Below are positions 1-7,751 of a DNA stretch of 64,000 nucleotides, in pieces. Each line of letters opens with the position of its first letter. The stretch's first letter is position 1. The notes under the pieces are model-generated. The model worked only from the letters and a program-made list of their open reading frames with translations, was not told the origin of the DNA and did not search any database. The DNA is taken from positions 248,001-312,000 of the forward strand of contig JADJLX010000002.1 in assembly GCA_016709865.1 (NCBI GenBank), read 5' to 3'. Position numbers and translations under genes: made by a program. This stretch comes from Bacteroidales bacterium (GTDB lineage Bacteria > Bacteroidota > Bacteroidia > Bacteroidales > VadinHA17).

Positions 1-1059
1 CCCTATTTGCGGTGCAGGATCAGGAAGAGAATCAATCAGTTTCTCCATATTTGGTATATCTGATTTGAATCCTTTAAATACCTTTCCATGAGGACCTTCA
101 ATATAAGCTGCATTCTTATCGCGGTTTTCGCCATCAAGTATAATCTGGCATCCATCAGCATATGTATATGTGATTCTTCTCCATGACCCCACTGCATCAT
201 AATGCTGCTGCGGGGCATCAATTTCAACTAAAACCGGACCAGTATTATCTTTCCCGAGTAAATACTGAACAGGATCGAGGTAATGCTGTCCCATATCACC
301 AAGGCCACCTCCGTCATAATCCCAGTAACCACGGAATTTTGAGTGTACTCTTTCGGGATTATAAGGCTTGTATGGAGCAGGGCCCAGCCAGAAGTCATAA
401 TCCAGTTCGGCAGGTACAGGCATAGGCTGAAGGTTATGAAGTCCGCTCCAGTAGAATTTCCAGTCGTAACCTGTTATTCCGCTAACAGTAACCTTTAATG
501 GCCATCCCAGCACACCGCTGTCGACAAGCTTCTTCAACGGTTTTACTGTAGTGCCTAATCCATAAAACGGATCTTTAAATCTGAACCAGGTATTCAGGCG
601 AAACATGCGACCATTCTTCTGAACAGCCTCTACAACCTTCATCCCTTCTCCTATAGTACGTGTCATTGGTTTCTCACACCAGATATCCTTGCCTGCCTCA
701 GCAGCTGTCTTTGCCATAATACCGTGCCAGTGAGGAGGAGTAGCAATATGTATTATATCAATATCAGGACGGGCAATAAGTTCACGGAAATCATGATATC
801 CGTCAATTTTGCCGCCTGCCTGTGCAATTGCCTGCTCAAGGTGAGTTTTGTCAACATCGCAAACAGCCAGAAGACGTCCTTCGTAATCTATATGACCTCT
901 TCCCATTCCGCCGACTCCAATGATTCCTTTGGTCAGCTGATCACTTGGAGCCATATAGCCCTGGCCGCCAAGCACATGTCGGGGAATAATTGTAAATGCA
1001 ACAGCAGCAGCACTTGTTTTCCTCAGAAAATCGCGTCTGTCAAGGTTTTGATTTTTCAT
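1..1059 (-). CDS. Gfo/Idh/MocA-family oxidoreductase, Tat-exported (3' end cut by window)
   Basis: NAD(P)-dependent sugar-type oxidoreductase of the Gfo/Idh/MocA family; 353 codons are visible and the C-terminus lies outside the window. The start is the ATG at 1059. Residues 8-9 are a twin arginine followed by DFLRK and a hydrophobic alanine-rich stretch, so the protein is probably exported folded by Tat. The dinucleotide-binding glycine motif GVGGMG is at residues 48-53 and the family signature EKP occurs further on (CEKPMTR). Family members of this exported type in Bacteroidota often act on sugars or sugar derivatives; the substrate here cannot be read from sequence. Confidence 0.88.
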   Translation of the reverse strand, partial: MKNQNLDRRDFLRKTSAAAVAFTIIPRHVLGGQGYMAPSDQLTKGIIGVGGMGRGHIDYEGRLLAVCDVDKTHLEQAIAQAGGKIDGYHDFRELIARPDIDIIHIATPPHWHGIMAKTAAEAGKDIWCEKPMTRTIGEGMKVVEAVQKNGRMFRLNTWFRFKDPFYGLGTTVKPLKKLVDSGVLGWPLKVTVSGITGYDWKFYWSGLHNLQPMPVPAELDYDFWLGPAPYKPYNPERVHSKFRGYWDYDGGGLGDMGQHYLDPVQYLLGKDNTGPVLVEIDAPQQHYDAVGSWRRITYTYADGCQIILDGENRDKNAAYIEGPHGKVFKGFKSDIPNMEKLIDSLPDPAPQIG

Positions 1060-1401
1060 AATATTCTGTATTATATGAATTGTAGTATGTAATAAAAGTC
1101 GTACATCCTTCGCTAAAGCTGCGGACTTCAAAGCAGGCGTCATCTGGTTACTTCGGTCACCGGTCTCCGGTCTTCGGTCTTCTGACTTCCTGCTTTTCTG
1201 ACTGCAATTTGCAAGTTTTATAGTCAAATAGCAAGTTCTTAGAGTTCTATTTTTTGTAAACCTTACCTGTAAAGAGAACCCCCTTCAGGTTTTGATTGGT
1301 TTCTTGGGGAAAATCAAACATCCGAAGGGGGATAAATAGTTCCGGAGTTAAGGGAATTTGGGGAATGGGGTACTCCGGAACAGAGAATTAACCTAAAACT
1401 G
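1060..1401. other. Intergenic region without gene; two hairpins and a short repeat tract
   Basis: No credible reading frame. It holds a degenerate repeat around cggtcttc (about 1151-1188), an inverted repeat CCCCCTTC/GAAGGGGG (1279-1286 and 1324-1331) and a perfect 10-bp inverted repeat GTTCCGGAGT/ACTCCGGAAC (1339-1348 and 1372-1381). The two hairpins follow the stop of the minus-strand DUF4907 gene, but no T-run follows them on that strand, so they are not classical intrinsic terminators. Confidence 0.6.
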
Positions 1402-1830
1402 TTAACCTGGTATTTTTCTTTTTCTTATAACAATCCCCAGGGTGTCTAACGCTTTTAAATCTATGCTTGGTTTTAAATTTCCACTATTTATCATCTTTAC
1501 AAATATTCCTGCAACTGTTTCGGCATCTTTCCTGGATTCAAATCCGTTTTTTGCCTTGCTAACCGGTATCTTCTTATATAGCAGAAATGGTCTGCTGTTT
1601 ACAAAAATTGTGAATCCCCATGTTGAATCAGGATTCTGAAATGATTTAAACTTTACATATGCCCGATTCTCTTCATAACCTGTCTGCTGGGAAACTGATT
1701 TACCTGAACCTGCGTTATTTTCAATACTTTTTTCATTCCTGCAATCTGTAAATACAAGCATAAAAAGAAGCGCCATTAAAACCGGAAATGAAATTTTATA
1801 AAAGTACTTTTTAACCGATTTTATTTGCAT
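1402..1830 (-). CDS. DUF4907-family lipoprotein
   Basis: 142-residue protein with a basic N-terminus, a hydrophobic segment (about residues 14-28) and a cysteine at the end of FTDC, a loose Bacteroidota lipobox; it is probably a lipoprotein. The second half (a GFTIFVNSRPFL segment, a K-IPV segment, and a region with GF-S--DAE-VA) matches my memory of DUF4907, a small beta-rich domain of unknown role restricted mostly to Bacteroidota. It stands alone, with hairpins after its stop. No function can be assigned. Confidence 0.68.
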   Translation of the reverse strand: MQIKSVKKYFYKISFPVLMALLFMLVFTDCRNEKSIENNAGSGKSVSQQTGYEENRAYVKFKSFQNPDSTWGFTIFVNSRPFLLYKKIPVSKAKNGFESRKDAETVAGIFVKMINSGNLKPSIDLKALDTLGIVIRKRKIPG

Positions 1831-2010
1831 TGACTAAATTTTCAACTATCCACTACTAATATATGTCGATAAAATGGCTTAAACTACAATAATTGTGGCA
1901 ATTGTATGAACTATTAAGGTTAATGTATATTTGTATTATCTGGTTGGACGAAGAGCCATTTAACAGCTCCGGAAAAAAGAAAAATTATGTAATTTTTACT
2001 TCCTGAGTTA

Positions 2011-2730
2011 TTAAAAAAGGGAATGGGAACTCAGAAATTTCTGAAAATTAGCCTTATACTGATCGCTTACCGGGATATAAACATTATTATCAAAAACGAT
2101 TCTGTTCCGCTCGATCATTTTTATTCTGGCACTGTTAACAATAAAAGACCGGTGCACTCTCAGGAAGGAAGAAGCAGGAAGCTGTTCCTCAATTGATTTC
2201 AGGCTTATATGAGACATGACCGGTTTATCATCCAGAAGATGTATTCTTACATATTCGTGTACGCTTTCAATGTATTTAATGTCAGAAAATTCTATTCTTA
2301 TTATTTTATAATCAGATTTTACAAAAAGATGGTCCCGGGTTACCTCCTTTTGTTCAGAATGAGTTGTTTTGAGCTCAAACATAGAATTCGCCTTATTGGC
2401 AGCTCTGAGGAAATCCTTATATCCAATTGGTTTCAGAAGATAGTCGATGGCATCTGCCTTGAAACCGTCAATTGCATACTCACTATATGCTGTAGTGAAT
2501 ATTACTAAAGGCTTAATTGTAAGGGATTTAACAAAATCCATTCCTGAAAGATCCGGCATGCTTATATCAACAAACAGCAGATCTACATGGTTCTCTGCAA
2601 TAAATTCCATTGCGCTGAATGGATTATTGCATAAGGAAACGAGTTCAAGAAACGGAGTTTTCTTAATATAACTGCCTATCTGCTTTAGTGCAAGAGGTTC
2701 ATCGTCAATAGCCAGACACTTAATAGTCAT
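2011..2730 (-). CDS. LytTR-family response regulator (paralogue of the one at 4061)
   Basis: 239-residue two-domain regulator. Residues 1-120 form a CheY-like receiver with acidic pocket DDE (9-11) and phospho-acceptor Asp55 in FVDISMPD. Residues about 135-239 are a LytTR DNA-binding domain (YVRIH, FLRVHRSFIVN, YIPVSDQY). It has the same length as, and by eye roughly 60 percent identity to, the regulator at 4061-4780, which points to duplication. Unlike its sister it has no adjacent histidine kinase, so it may answer to the kinase at 4777-5952 or be an orphan. An intrinsic terminator separates it from the lipoprotein gene upstream, so it should have its own promoter. Confidence 0.93.
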   Translation of the reverse strand: MTIKCLAIDDEPLALKQIGSYIKKTPFLELVSLCNNPFSAMEFIAENHVDLLFVDISMPDLSGMDFVKSLTIKPLVIFTTAYSEYAIDGFKADAIDYLLKPIGYKDFLRAANKANSMFELKTTHSEQKEVTRDHLFVKSDYKIIRIEFSDIKYIESVHEYVRIHLLDDKPVMSHISLKSIEEQLPASSFLRVHRSFIVNSARIKMIERNRIVFDNNVYIPVSDQYKANFQKFLSSHSLF

Positions 2731-2755
2731 CAGGTCAGAATTTCTGACAAGATAT

Positions 2756-2802
2756 AAAAAAAAATTCTTCCGTACTTATCGGGCGATAAGTGACGGAAGA
2801 AT
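2756..2802 (-). terminator. Rho-independent terminator after the 2847-3911 gene
   Basis: On the minus strand a 10-bp outer stem (ATTCTTCCGT at 2764-2773 with its complement at 2793-2802) encloses a second stem CTTATC/GATAAG and is followed directly by nine T residues (plus-strand A run 2756-2764). Textbook intrinsic terminator, located between the lipoprotein gene and the LytTR regulator. Confidence 0.9.
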
Positions 2803-2846
2803 CAATAATCCTAACTACTAACCTATTTACTAACCTAACCCTGATT

Positions 2847-3911
2847 CTAGTTTCTCTGATAATATATATCGTATGCTATCCAGTCAACAACATAAGCTGC
2901 GAAGTACACCTGATGTAACGATTCGAAAAGTGTCTTAATGTCTTCAACAGAATCGCCGATAAGTGCAGAAACCGTTGTTATTGTTCCGTCTTCAAATGTA
3001 ATCTGGATATCACGTTTTTTACAAACTGATGCTTCCGGATCAGCAACTTTATCGATAACTTCAACCACCGCTGCTTCCTGAATCTCTCCATTAACAGCAA
3101 TCTGAACAGTGCGTGTTGATGAGTTCCTTATAATTTGCACATTACCTATTGTAAGCGTATAAAGATGCTCCCGCCCAAATCTTGCAGTATCATTCTTAAT
3201 TGTAAGCAGATTCTCTTCATATAATATATTGTCACCATCTTTTATGCTGAAGCCTGATTTTGTAGTATCACCTGAAACATACTTGTAGTTAGCAGTATAG
3301 CTATCGGTAAATGCATATTGCGATGCATAATCGGTACCGAGAGTCGGACTAACTACAGAACTGATGTTAAGTTTACCTGCAAGTGTATTATCAACACTTA
3401 TCTCTGAAGACAGGATATAATCATAATCATGATAACTGTTATAATTATTGTGATAATCAGATACGGCAATTGAGAAATTATTGGTAAGCAATGAATCTTC
3501 CGGAGCATATTGTCTCAATAGCCTGGGATTTGTAACCTTCTTCAGTGGCATATTTACTATCATCTGATTGTTATCTGCTGATTTTGAGAAGTACCTTATC
3601 AGAGAAATTCCCCATCTGTCGAAACTGTTTCCCGGCTTGTAATTATATACACCTTTAACAAGTTCTAAAGGAATATAAACCCTGTAATCAGTCTCACTTG
3701 CTGATTTAGAAGTACCGTCATCACTTACAGTCAGGATGCTGTATGCCTGGGAAGCTGTAATTTCTGCCATAGCACTATTTAAACTCAGAGCGCTTTCGTC
3801 AATTGCCTGCTTAAGTGTAGCATTCTCGAGAAGACCATCATTCTTTGTACAAGCACTTAAAAATGCCGTGAAAAGAATTGTACCTAAAAATATTCTACCC
3901 ATTTTTTTCAT
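2847..3911 (-). CDS. Hypothetical lipoprotein of unknown function
   Basis: 354-residue protein. The N-terminus MKKMGRIFLGTILFTAFLSAC is a signal peptide with lipobox LSAC, so it is probably lipid-anchored. The mature part is rich in Asn, Ser, Asp and Tyr, with a run of NYNSYHDYDY near the middle; no domain was recognised. It is flanked by the two paralogous LytTR regulators and transcribed in the same direction, with a strong terminator downstream. It may belong with one of those regulators as an envelope sensor or output, but this rests only on position. Confidence 0.75.
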   Translation of the reverse strand: MKKMGRIFLGTILFTAFLSACTKNDGLLENATLKQAIDESALSLNSAMAEITASQAYSILTVSDDGTSKSASETDYRVYIPLELVKGVYNYKPGNSFDRWGISLIRYFSKSADNNQMIVNMPLKKVTNPRLLRQYAPEDSLLTNNFSIAVSDYHNNYNSYHDYDYILSSEISVDNTLAGKLNISSVVSPTLGTDYASQYAFTDSYTANYKYVSGDTTKSGFSIKDGDNILYEENLLTIKNDTARFGREHLYTLTIGNVQIIRNSSTRTVQIAVNGEIQEAAVVEVIDKVADPEASVCKKRDIQITFEDGTITTVSALIGDSVEDIKTLFESLHQVYFAAYVVDWIAYDIYYQRN

Positions 3912-4060
3912 AATCTCATGTTTTAGTTTTCCTGTTTATTACCACTTTATTTACTTAACTAATCAAAAATAGAGTGATAAAAAGGTGTTCTAAAATATAT
4001 TCAATGAAAGCCCTGATAAATTCAACCAAATGCCTGTTTTACTCTTCAGGATAACGCTGA

Positions 4061-4780
4061 TCATCCCAGCATGTGGGTGCTGACATAGTTATTAAACTGC
4101 TCTTTGTACTGCTCACTCACCGGAATATAAACTTTGCCGTCGAAAACGATCCTGTTATGTTCAATTGTTACAATTTTCTGAAGGTTAACTATATATGAAC
4201 GATGTACTCTCATGAACCTGTCGGAGGGCAATTGTTCTTCAAGTACCCTCAGACTAATAAGAGGCATTAGCGGTTTACCGGATTCGAGATGAATCCTGAC
4301 ATACTCTCTCATTCCCTCTATATAAGTAATATCATTAACTGAAACACGAACTGTTTTATAATCTGATTTCACAAAAATATACTCTCTTGAATTCCCGATC
4401 CTTGGAGACTCCTGTACAGATGATTCAAAATAACTTCTGGCCTTATTTGCCGATTTTAGAAACTCATTGTACCCAACAGGCTTTAACAGGTAATCAAGTG
4501 CATCAAGTCTGAAACCTTCAATCGCATATTCACTGAATGCCGTTACAAATATTATCCTTGGTTTATTATGAAGCGATCGCACAAAGTCAAGCCCGCTTAT
4601 ATCAGGCATATTTATATCAACAAACAATAGGTCTGCCTCCTTTTCTGAAAGAAGTTCCATCGCCTCATAACCCGATCTGCAGGAAGCAACAAGTTCTAAA
4701 AATGGTGTCTTCGAAATATAACCAGCCATCTTGCTTAGTGCAAGCGGTTCATCATCTATGGCTATACATCTGATAATCAT
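4061..4780 (-). CDS. LytTR-family response regulator
   Basis: 239 residues: receiver domain with DDE at 9-11 and phospho-acceptor Asp55 (FVDINMPD), then a LytTR DNA-binding domain (YVRIHLES, FMRVHRSYIVN). Its start overlaps the stop of the LytS-type kinase by four bases, so the two form a translationally coupled two-component pair. It is the last gene of an eight-gene run that starts with pqqD-like, so the pair probably senses or controls that system. Confidence 0.95.
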   Translation of the reverse strand: MIIRCIAIDDEPLALSKMAGYISKTPFLELVASCRSGYEAMELLSEKEADLLFVDINMPDISGLDFVRSLHNKPRIIFVTAFSEYAIEGFRLDALDYLLKPVGYNEFLKSANKARSYFESSVQESPRIGNSREYIFVKSDYKTVRVSVNDITYIEGMREYVRIHLESGKPLMPLISLRVLEEQLPSDRFMRVHRSYIVNLQKIVTIEHNRIVFDGKVYIPVSEQYKEQFNNYVSTHMLG

Positions 4781-5952
4781 GTTGGTATAATTAATGTTAC
4801 TTTGAAAGTTTTTTGATTACTATCAATTATCAACTGATGTTTATCTTCATAAAGCAGTTCAAGTCTTTTCTTAATGTTTTCAAGTCCTATTCCACCATCC
4901 TGCCGGATAGAATCATTACTGCGGAATGAAGAGATAGTATTCTCAGAAATAAAAATCAGAGAATCTTTCTCCTGGATTAACTTAAAGGAGAGCGCCGAAG
5001 GCTCCCTGTAACTAACACCATGCTTAAATGCATTTTCTATGAAAGATATAAACAGCAATGGCGGAAGGTTAACATTATTAAAATCATCAGGTAATTCAAA
5101 GGTCACCTTAACAGAATCATCCACACGAAGCTGCATGAGCTTAACATAGCTCTTTAAGAATTCAACCTCTCTCTTCAGTGTGGTAGTCCCTCTTCCTGAT
5201 TCATAAAGAAGGTACCTCATCATTTCCGATAACTTCAGAATGGCATTCTGGGCCAGCTTCTGATCTGCTTCAATTAATGAATGTATATTGTTTAAAGTAT
5301 TCATGAAGAAATGAGGACTGATCTGATTCTGAAGAAAAGCAAGTTCTGATTTCATATGTTCCTTTTCTACCTCCTTGCGTGCCTGCTCTTCATCAAACCA
5401 TCTGTTTGTTACAGCTATTGCAGTATTGAATCCGGCTATCAGAAGTGATATCAGAAAGGTATTTAAGAACTGAACCAGGGGCTGACCAGGCAATGGCATT
5501 CTGCTGTTCTGAGAAATTCCTGCTTCTGCAGGTGGTTTAAATAATTCCGGGCTGGACGGGATGTTATTACGTACTGCAGGTGGGATACCTGGTCTCATTT
5601 CTTCCCTTCCCCACTGCGGATCCTTAAGTATTCTCTGCTCAAGCACTTTGGGATCGCCTTTAAATATAATTGGATTCAGAATATGAAATACTGAAGTAAC
5701 GCTCAAAGCCACAACAAGGAGCGATACTACATAGAGTTTTGTCCTGCTTCTGAAAAGCAACAGTGGCAAAAGCAAAATATTATTTACAAGAAAAATAATA
5801 ACGAAAGGCAACAAGCGAAGTCCATCATAGAAAACCTTGGCAAAATCTCCCTTTGAACTATAGTTATTCGTAATAATAGGGATAATCAGAAATAACAGCC
5901 ATAAAAAGATATATATGACATACTCCGGTATCTTACGTGACTTGATTTTCAT
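4777..5952 (-). CDS. LytS/YehU-type sensor histidine kinase
   Basis: 391-residue membrane kinase of the His_kinase (PF06580) class that pairs with LytTR regulators. Four hydrophobic segments are seen (about residues 11-28, 46-66, 72-92 and 160-180). A proline-rich stretch (about 110-158) lies between the third and fourth. Phospho-acceptor His214 is in ISPHFFMNTLNN; the ATP-binding part has FIENAFKHG and GIGLENIKKRL. It is six bases after the TPR gene and overlaps the regulator gene by four bases. No periplasmic sensor domain is evident, so the signal is probably perceived in or near the membrane. Confidence 0.94.
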   Translation of the reverse strand: MKIKSRKIPEYVIYIFLWLLFLIIPIITNNYSSKGDFAKVFYDGLRLLPFVIIFLVNNILLLPLLLFRSRTKLYVVSLLVVALSVTSVFHILNPIIFKGDPKVLEQRILKDPQWGREEMRPGIPPAVRNNIPSSPELFKPPAEAGISQNSRMPLPGQPLVQFLNTFLISLLIAGFNTAIAVTNRWFDEEQARKEVEKEHMKSELAFLQNQISPHFFMNTLNNIHSLIEADQKLAQNAILKLSEMMRYLLYESGRGTTTLKREVEFLKSYVKLMQLRVDDSVKVTFELPDDFNNVNLPPLLFISFIENAFKHGVSYREPSALSFKLIQEKDSLIFISENTISSFRSNDSIRQDGGIGLENIKKRLELLYEDKHQLIIDSNQKTFKVTLIIPT

Positions 5953-5958
5953 CTGATA

Positions 5959-6579
5959 CTATTTAAGCTGATTCAGACCTGATAGTGCAGATGTGTCTCC
6001 GGGAGAAAGTAACAATGCCTGATTAAATAGTACTATTGCATCTGCTTTTTTCCCCTGATACAGTCTTGTCCATGCAAGCATAATTATTGAACCATAATCC
6101 ATTGGATAGAGGTTAACAATCTTCTCGAAATTTCTGCCGGCATTATCAAAGTCTTTCCGGTTGTACAATAATACCCCCAGCCAGTATAGTGATGTAGTAT
6201 TCATCGGATCAATCCTGAGTATCGCTTCGTATTGTTCCTTTACCCTGTCCCAGCTCGCCAGGGCATCCAAAGCTTTAATTAATCCGAACCTGACCTCAAT
6301 GGCATAAGGCTTAAGTTTTATGGCTTTCTCGTAATAGTTTACCGATTCGGTATACTGTTTTGCCAGAAAAAATAACCAGCCTAACCTTGCATTTATTGAA
6401 TAATTATCTGCCTGGTAAACTGATTTTATCTCAGACACACCCTGAACATAGTTACCGCCTTGCTCCGATTTATAACTACTTGCAAAAGCCGCCTGTATCC
6501 TGCTATCTGACTGTCCGCTCAGATTTCCTGCAGTTATTGCTGACAGGATTAGAAATAAATATACTCTTAAAGTTTCCAT
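5959..6579 (-). CDS. Exported TPR-repeat protein
   Basis: 206 residues with an N-terminal signal peptide (hydrophobic to about residue 18, then GNLSGQS) and four to five tetratricopeptide repeats over the rest (for example YYEKAIKLKPYAIEV and YEAILRIDPMNTTSLYWLG). Such proteins are periplasmic or outer-membrane scaffolds for protein partners. Its start overlaps the upstream beta-barrel gene by 13 bases, and the kinase follows after six bases, so it sits inside the operon. It may bind the barrel protein; the partner is inferred from position only. Confidence 0.85.
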   Translation of the reverse strand: METLRVYLFLILSAITAGNLSGQSDSRIQAAFASSYKSEQGGNYVQGVSEIKSVYQADNYSINARLGWLFFLAKQYTESVNYYEKAIKLKPYAIEVRFGLIKALDALASWDRVKEQYEAILRIDPMNTTSLYWLGVLLYNRKDFDNAGRNFEKIVNLYPMDYGSIIMLAWTRLYQGKKADAIVLFNQALLLSPGDTSALSGLNQLK

Positions 6580-7751
6580 CTTAAACCTCCCAGATATGAA
6601 AATTGATTATAATGAAATGAACTGTTCTCGTAAAATTCTTTTCTTTCCCAGGAATAATTTGCCCATAAAGAAATTCTTTTTCCAACCGGAATATAACCTG
6701 AGATTCCGGTCTTCATTGTTAGAGGATCTATTGAATTATAAACATATAATCCGTTGAATTCATTGTAATTTAACATCCTTCCGAATGATGCATTTCCTTC
6801 AAGCCATACCTTCTTTAACATCCTGAACCCTGCTTTCTGGCTAAATATCAGATTGTTACTCTGTGCCTGAAAAAGACCCGAAACATTTGAAGTGAGGTAG
6901 AACCCCGATTTCCCCGGGAAAACATAACCTGCCTGCAGTCCTGTCTGAAAAATACTCTCCGATGCCATTTTCAATGCTGATCCGCTTAGCTCAAGTGATA
7001 TACGGTTAAGATCAGGGGCCAGAGAAACTAGGAACAGGTTTCCATTCAGGGCTGATGACACTGAACTATTATGCAAATAGTGGTATCCTCCTCTGACAAT
7101 TAATTTTCTGCTTATCAGGATATTCAATAATGAATAATACTCTAGTTGCCTTACATTTATTGTTTCATCAGTGCCCGACAACTGCAGTTCTGCCTGCTGG
7201 GTATATTTTGAGAAGGACTGAAATAATGATAATCGTGGACTGATCTTGCTTCCAACACCAACCCTGTAATATTGAGGATGTGACCTGTAGGAGGTTCCGG
7301 CGAATTTAAAATTATACTCCATTTCAATACTTTCTATTGCACTGGAAGTCTTTATTCCAAGTGCTTCCATGAATTCGCTACTGAGTCTTTTCTCGATTGT
7401 CCCGGAATATTTTTCCCTTCCTGTATAAAGATTTGAATAGTACAAATATTCGAGAGTAAACTGATCATAGCTGTCGAATGCAAGTGCTTTCTCAAAATCT
7501 GACCGTGACTTATAATAATCTCCACTTGCAAATCTTGCATAACCGACTCTCTGACGAAGATATTTATAATCAATTCCTTTGCTTATTGCCTCATTACCAA
7601 GACCAATCAGTTCATTCCATTTCCCCGACAGGTATAAACTATAGGTAACACTGTCATAATAGTGATAATCATGCTCCTTCTGGCCAATCAAAGCAGATGG
7701 TGTCAGAAGCATAATCAGTGCAAATGTCAGATATCTGTTCTTTTGGCGCAT
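6567..7751 (-). CDS. TPR plus outer-membrane beta-barrel protein
   Basis: 394 residues. A signal peptide (about 1-23, ending SALIGQ) is followed by a short TPR-like helical part (about 30-120, with SRSDFEKALAFDSYDQF). From about 140 to the end there is a series of alternating amphipathic strands ending in GGLRWKL, typical of an outer-membrane barrel with a C-terminal aromatic strand. The architecture resembles YaiO-type proteins (TPR plus barrel). It overlaps the peptidase/transporter gene upstream by 25 bases and the TPR gene downstream by 13, so co-expression is nearly certain. Cargo unknown. Confidence 0.8.
   Translation of the reverse strand: MRQKNRYLTFALIMLLTPSALIGQKEHDYHYYDSVTYSLYLSGKWNELIGLGNEAISKGIDYKYLRQRVGYARFASGDYYKSRSDFEKALAFDSYDQFTLEYLYYSNLYTGREKYSGTIEKRLSSEFMEALGIKTSSAIESIEMEYNFKFAGTSYRSHPQYYRVGVGSKISPRLSLFQSFSKYTQQAELQLSGTDETINVRQLEYYSLLNILISRKLIVRGGYHYLHNSSVSSALNGNLFLVSLAPDLNRISLELSGSALKMASESIFQTGLQAGYVFPGKSGFYLTSNVSGLFQAQSNNLIFSQKAGFRMLKKVWLEGNASFGRMLNYNEFNGLYVYNSIDPLTMKTGISGYIPVGKRISLWANYSWERKEFYENSSFHYNQFSYLGGLRWKL

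Noticed and set aside
724..1092. 122-codon plus-strand frame
   Set aside because: Lies antisense to the clear Gfo/Idh/MocA gene and has no recognisable protein features.
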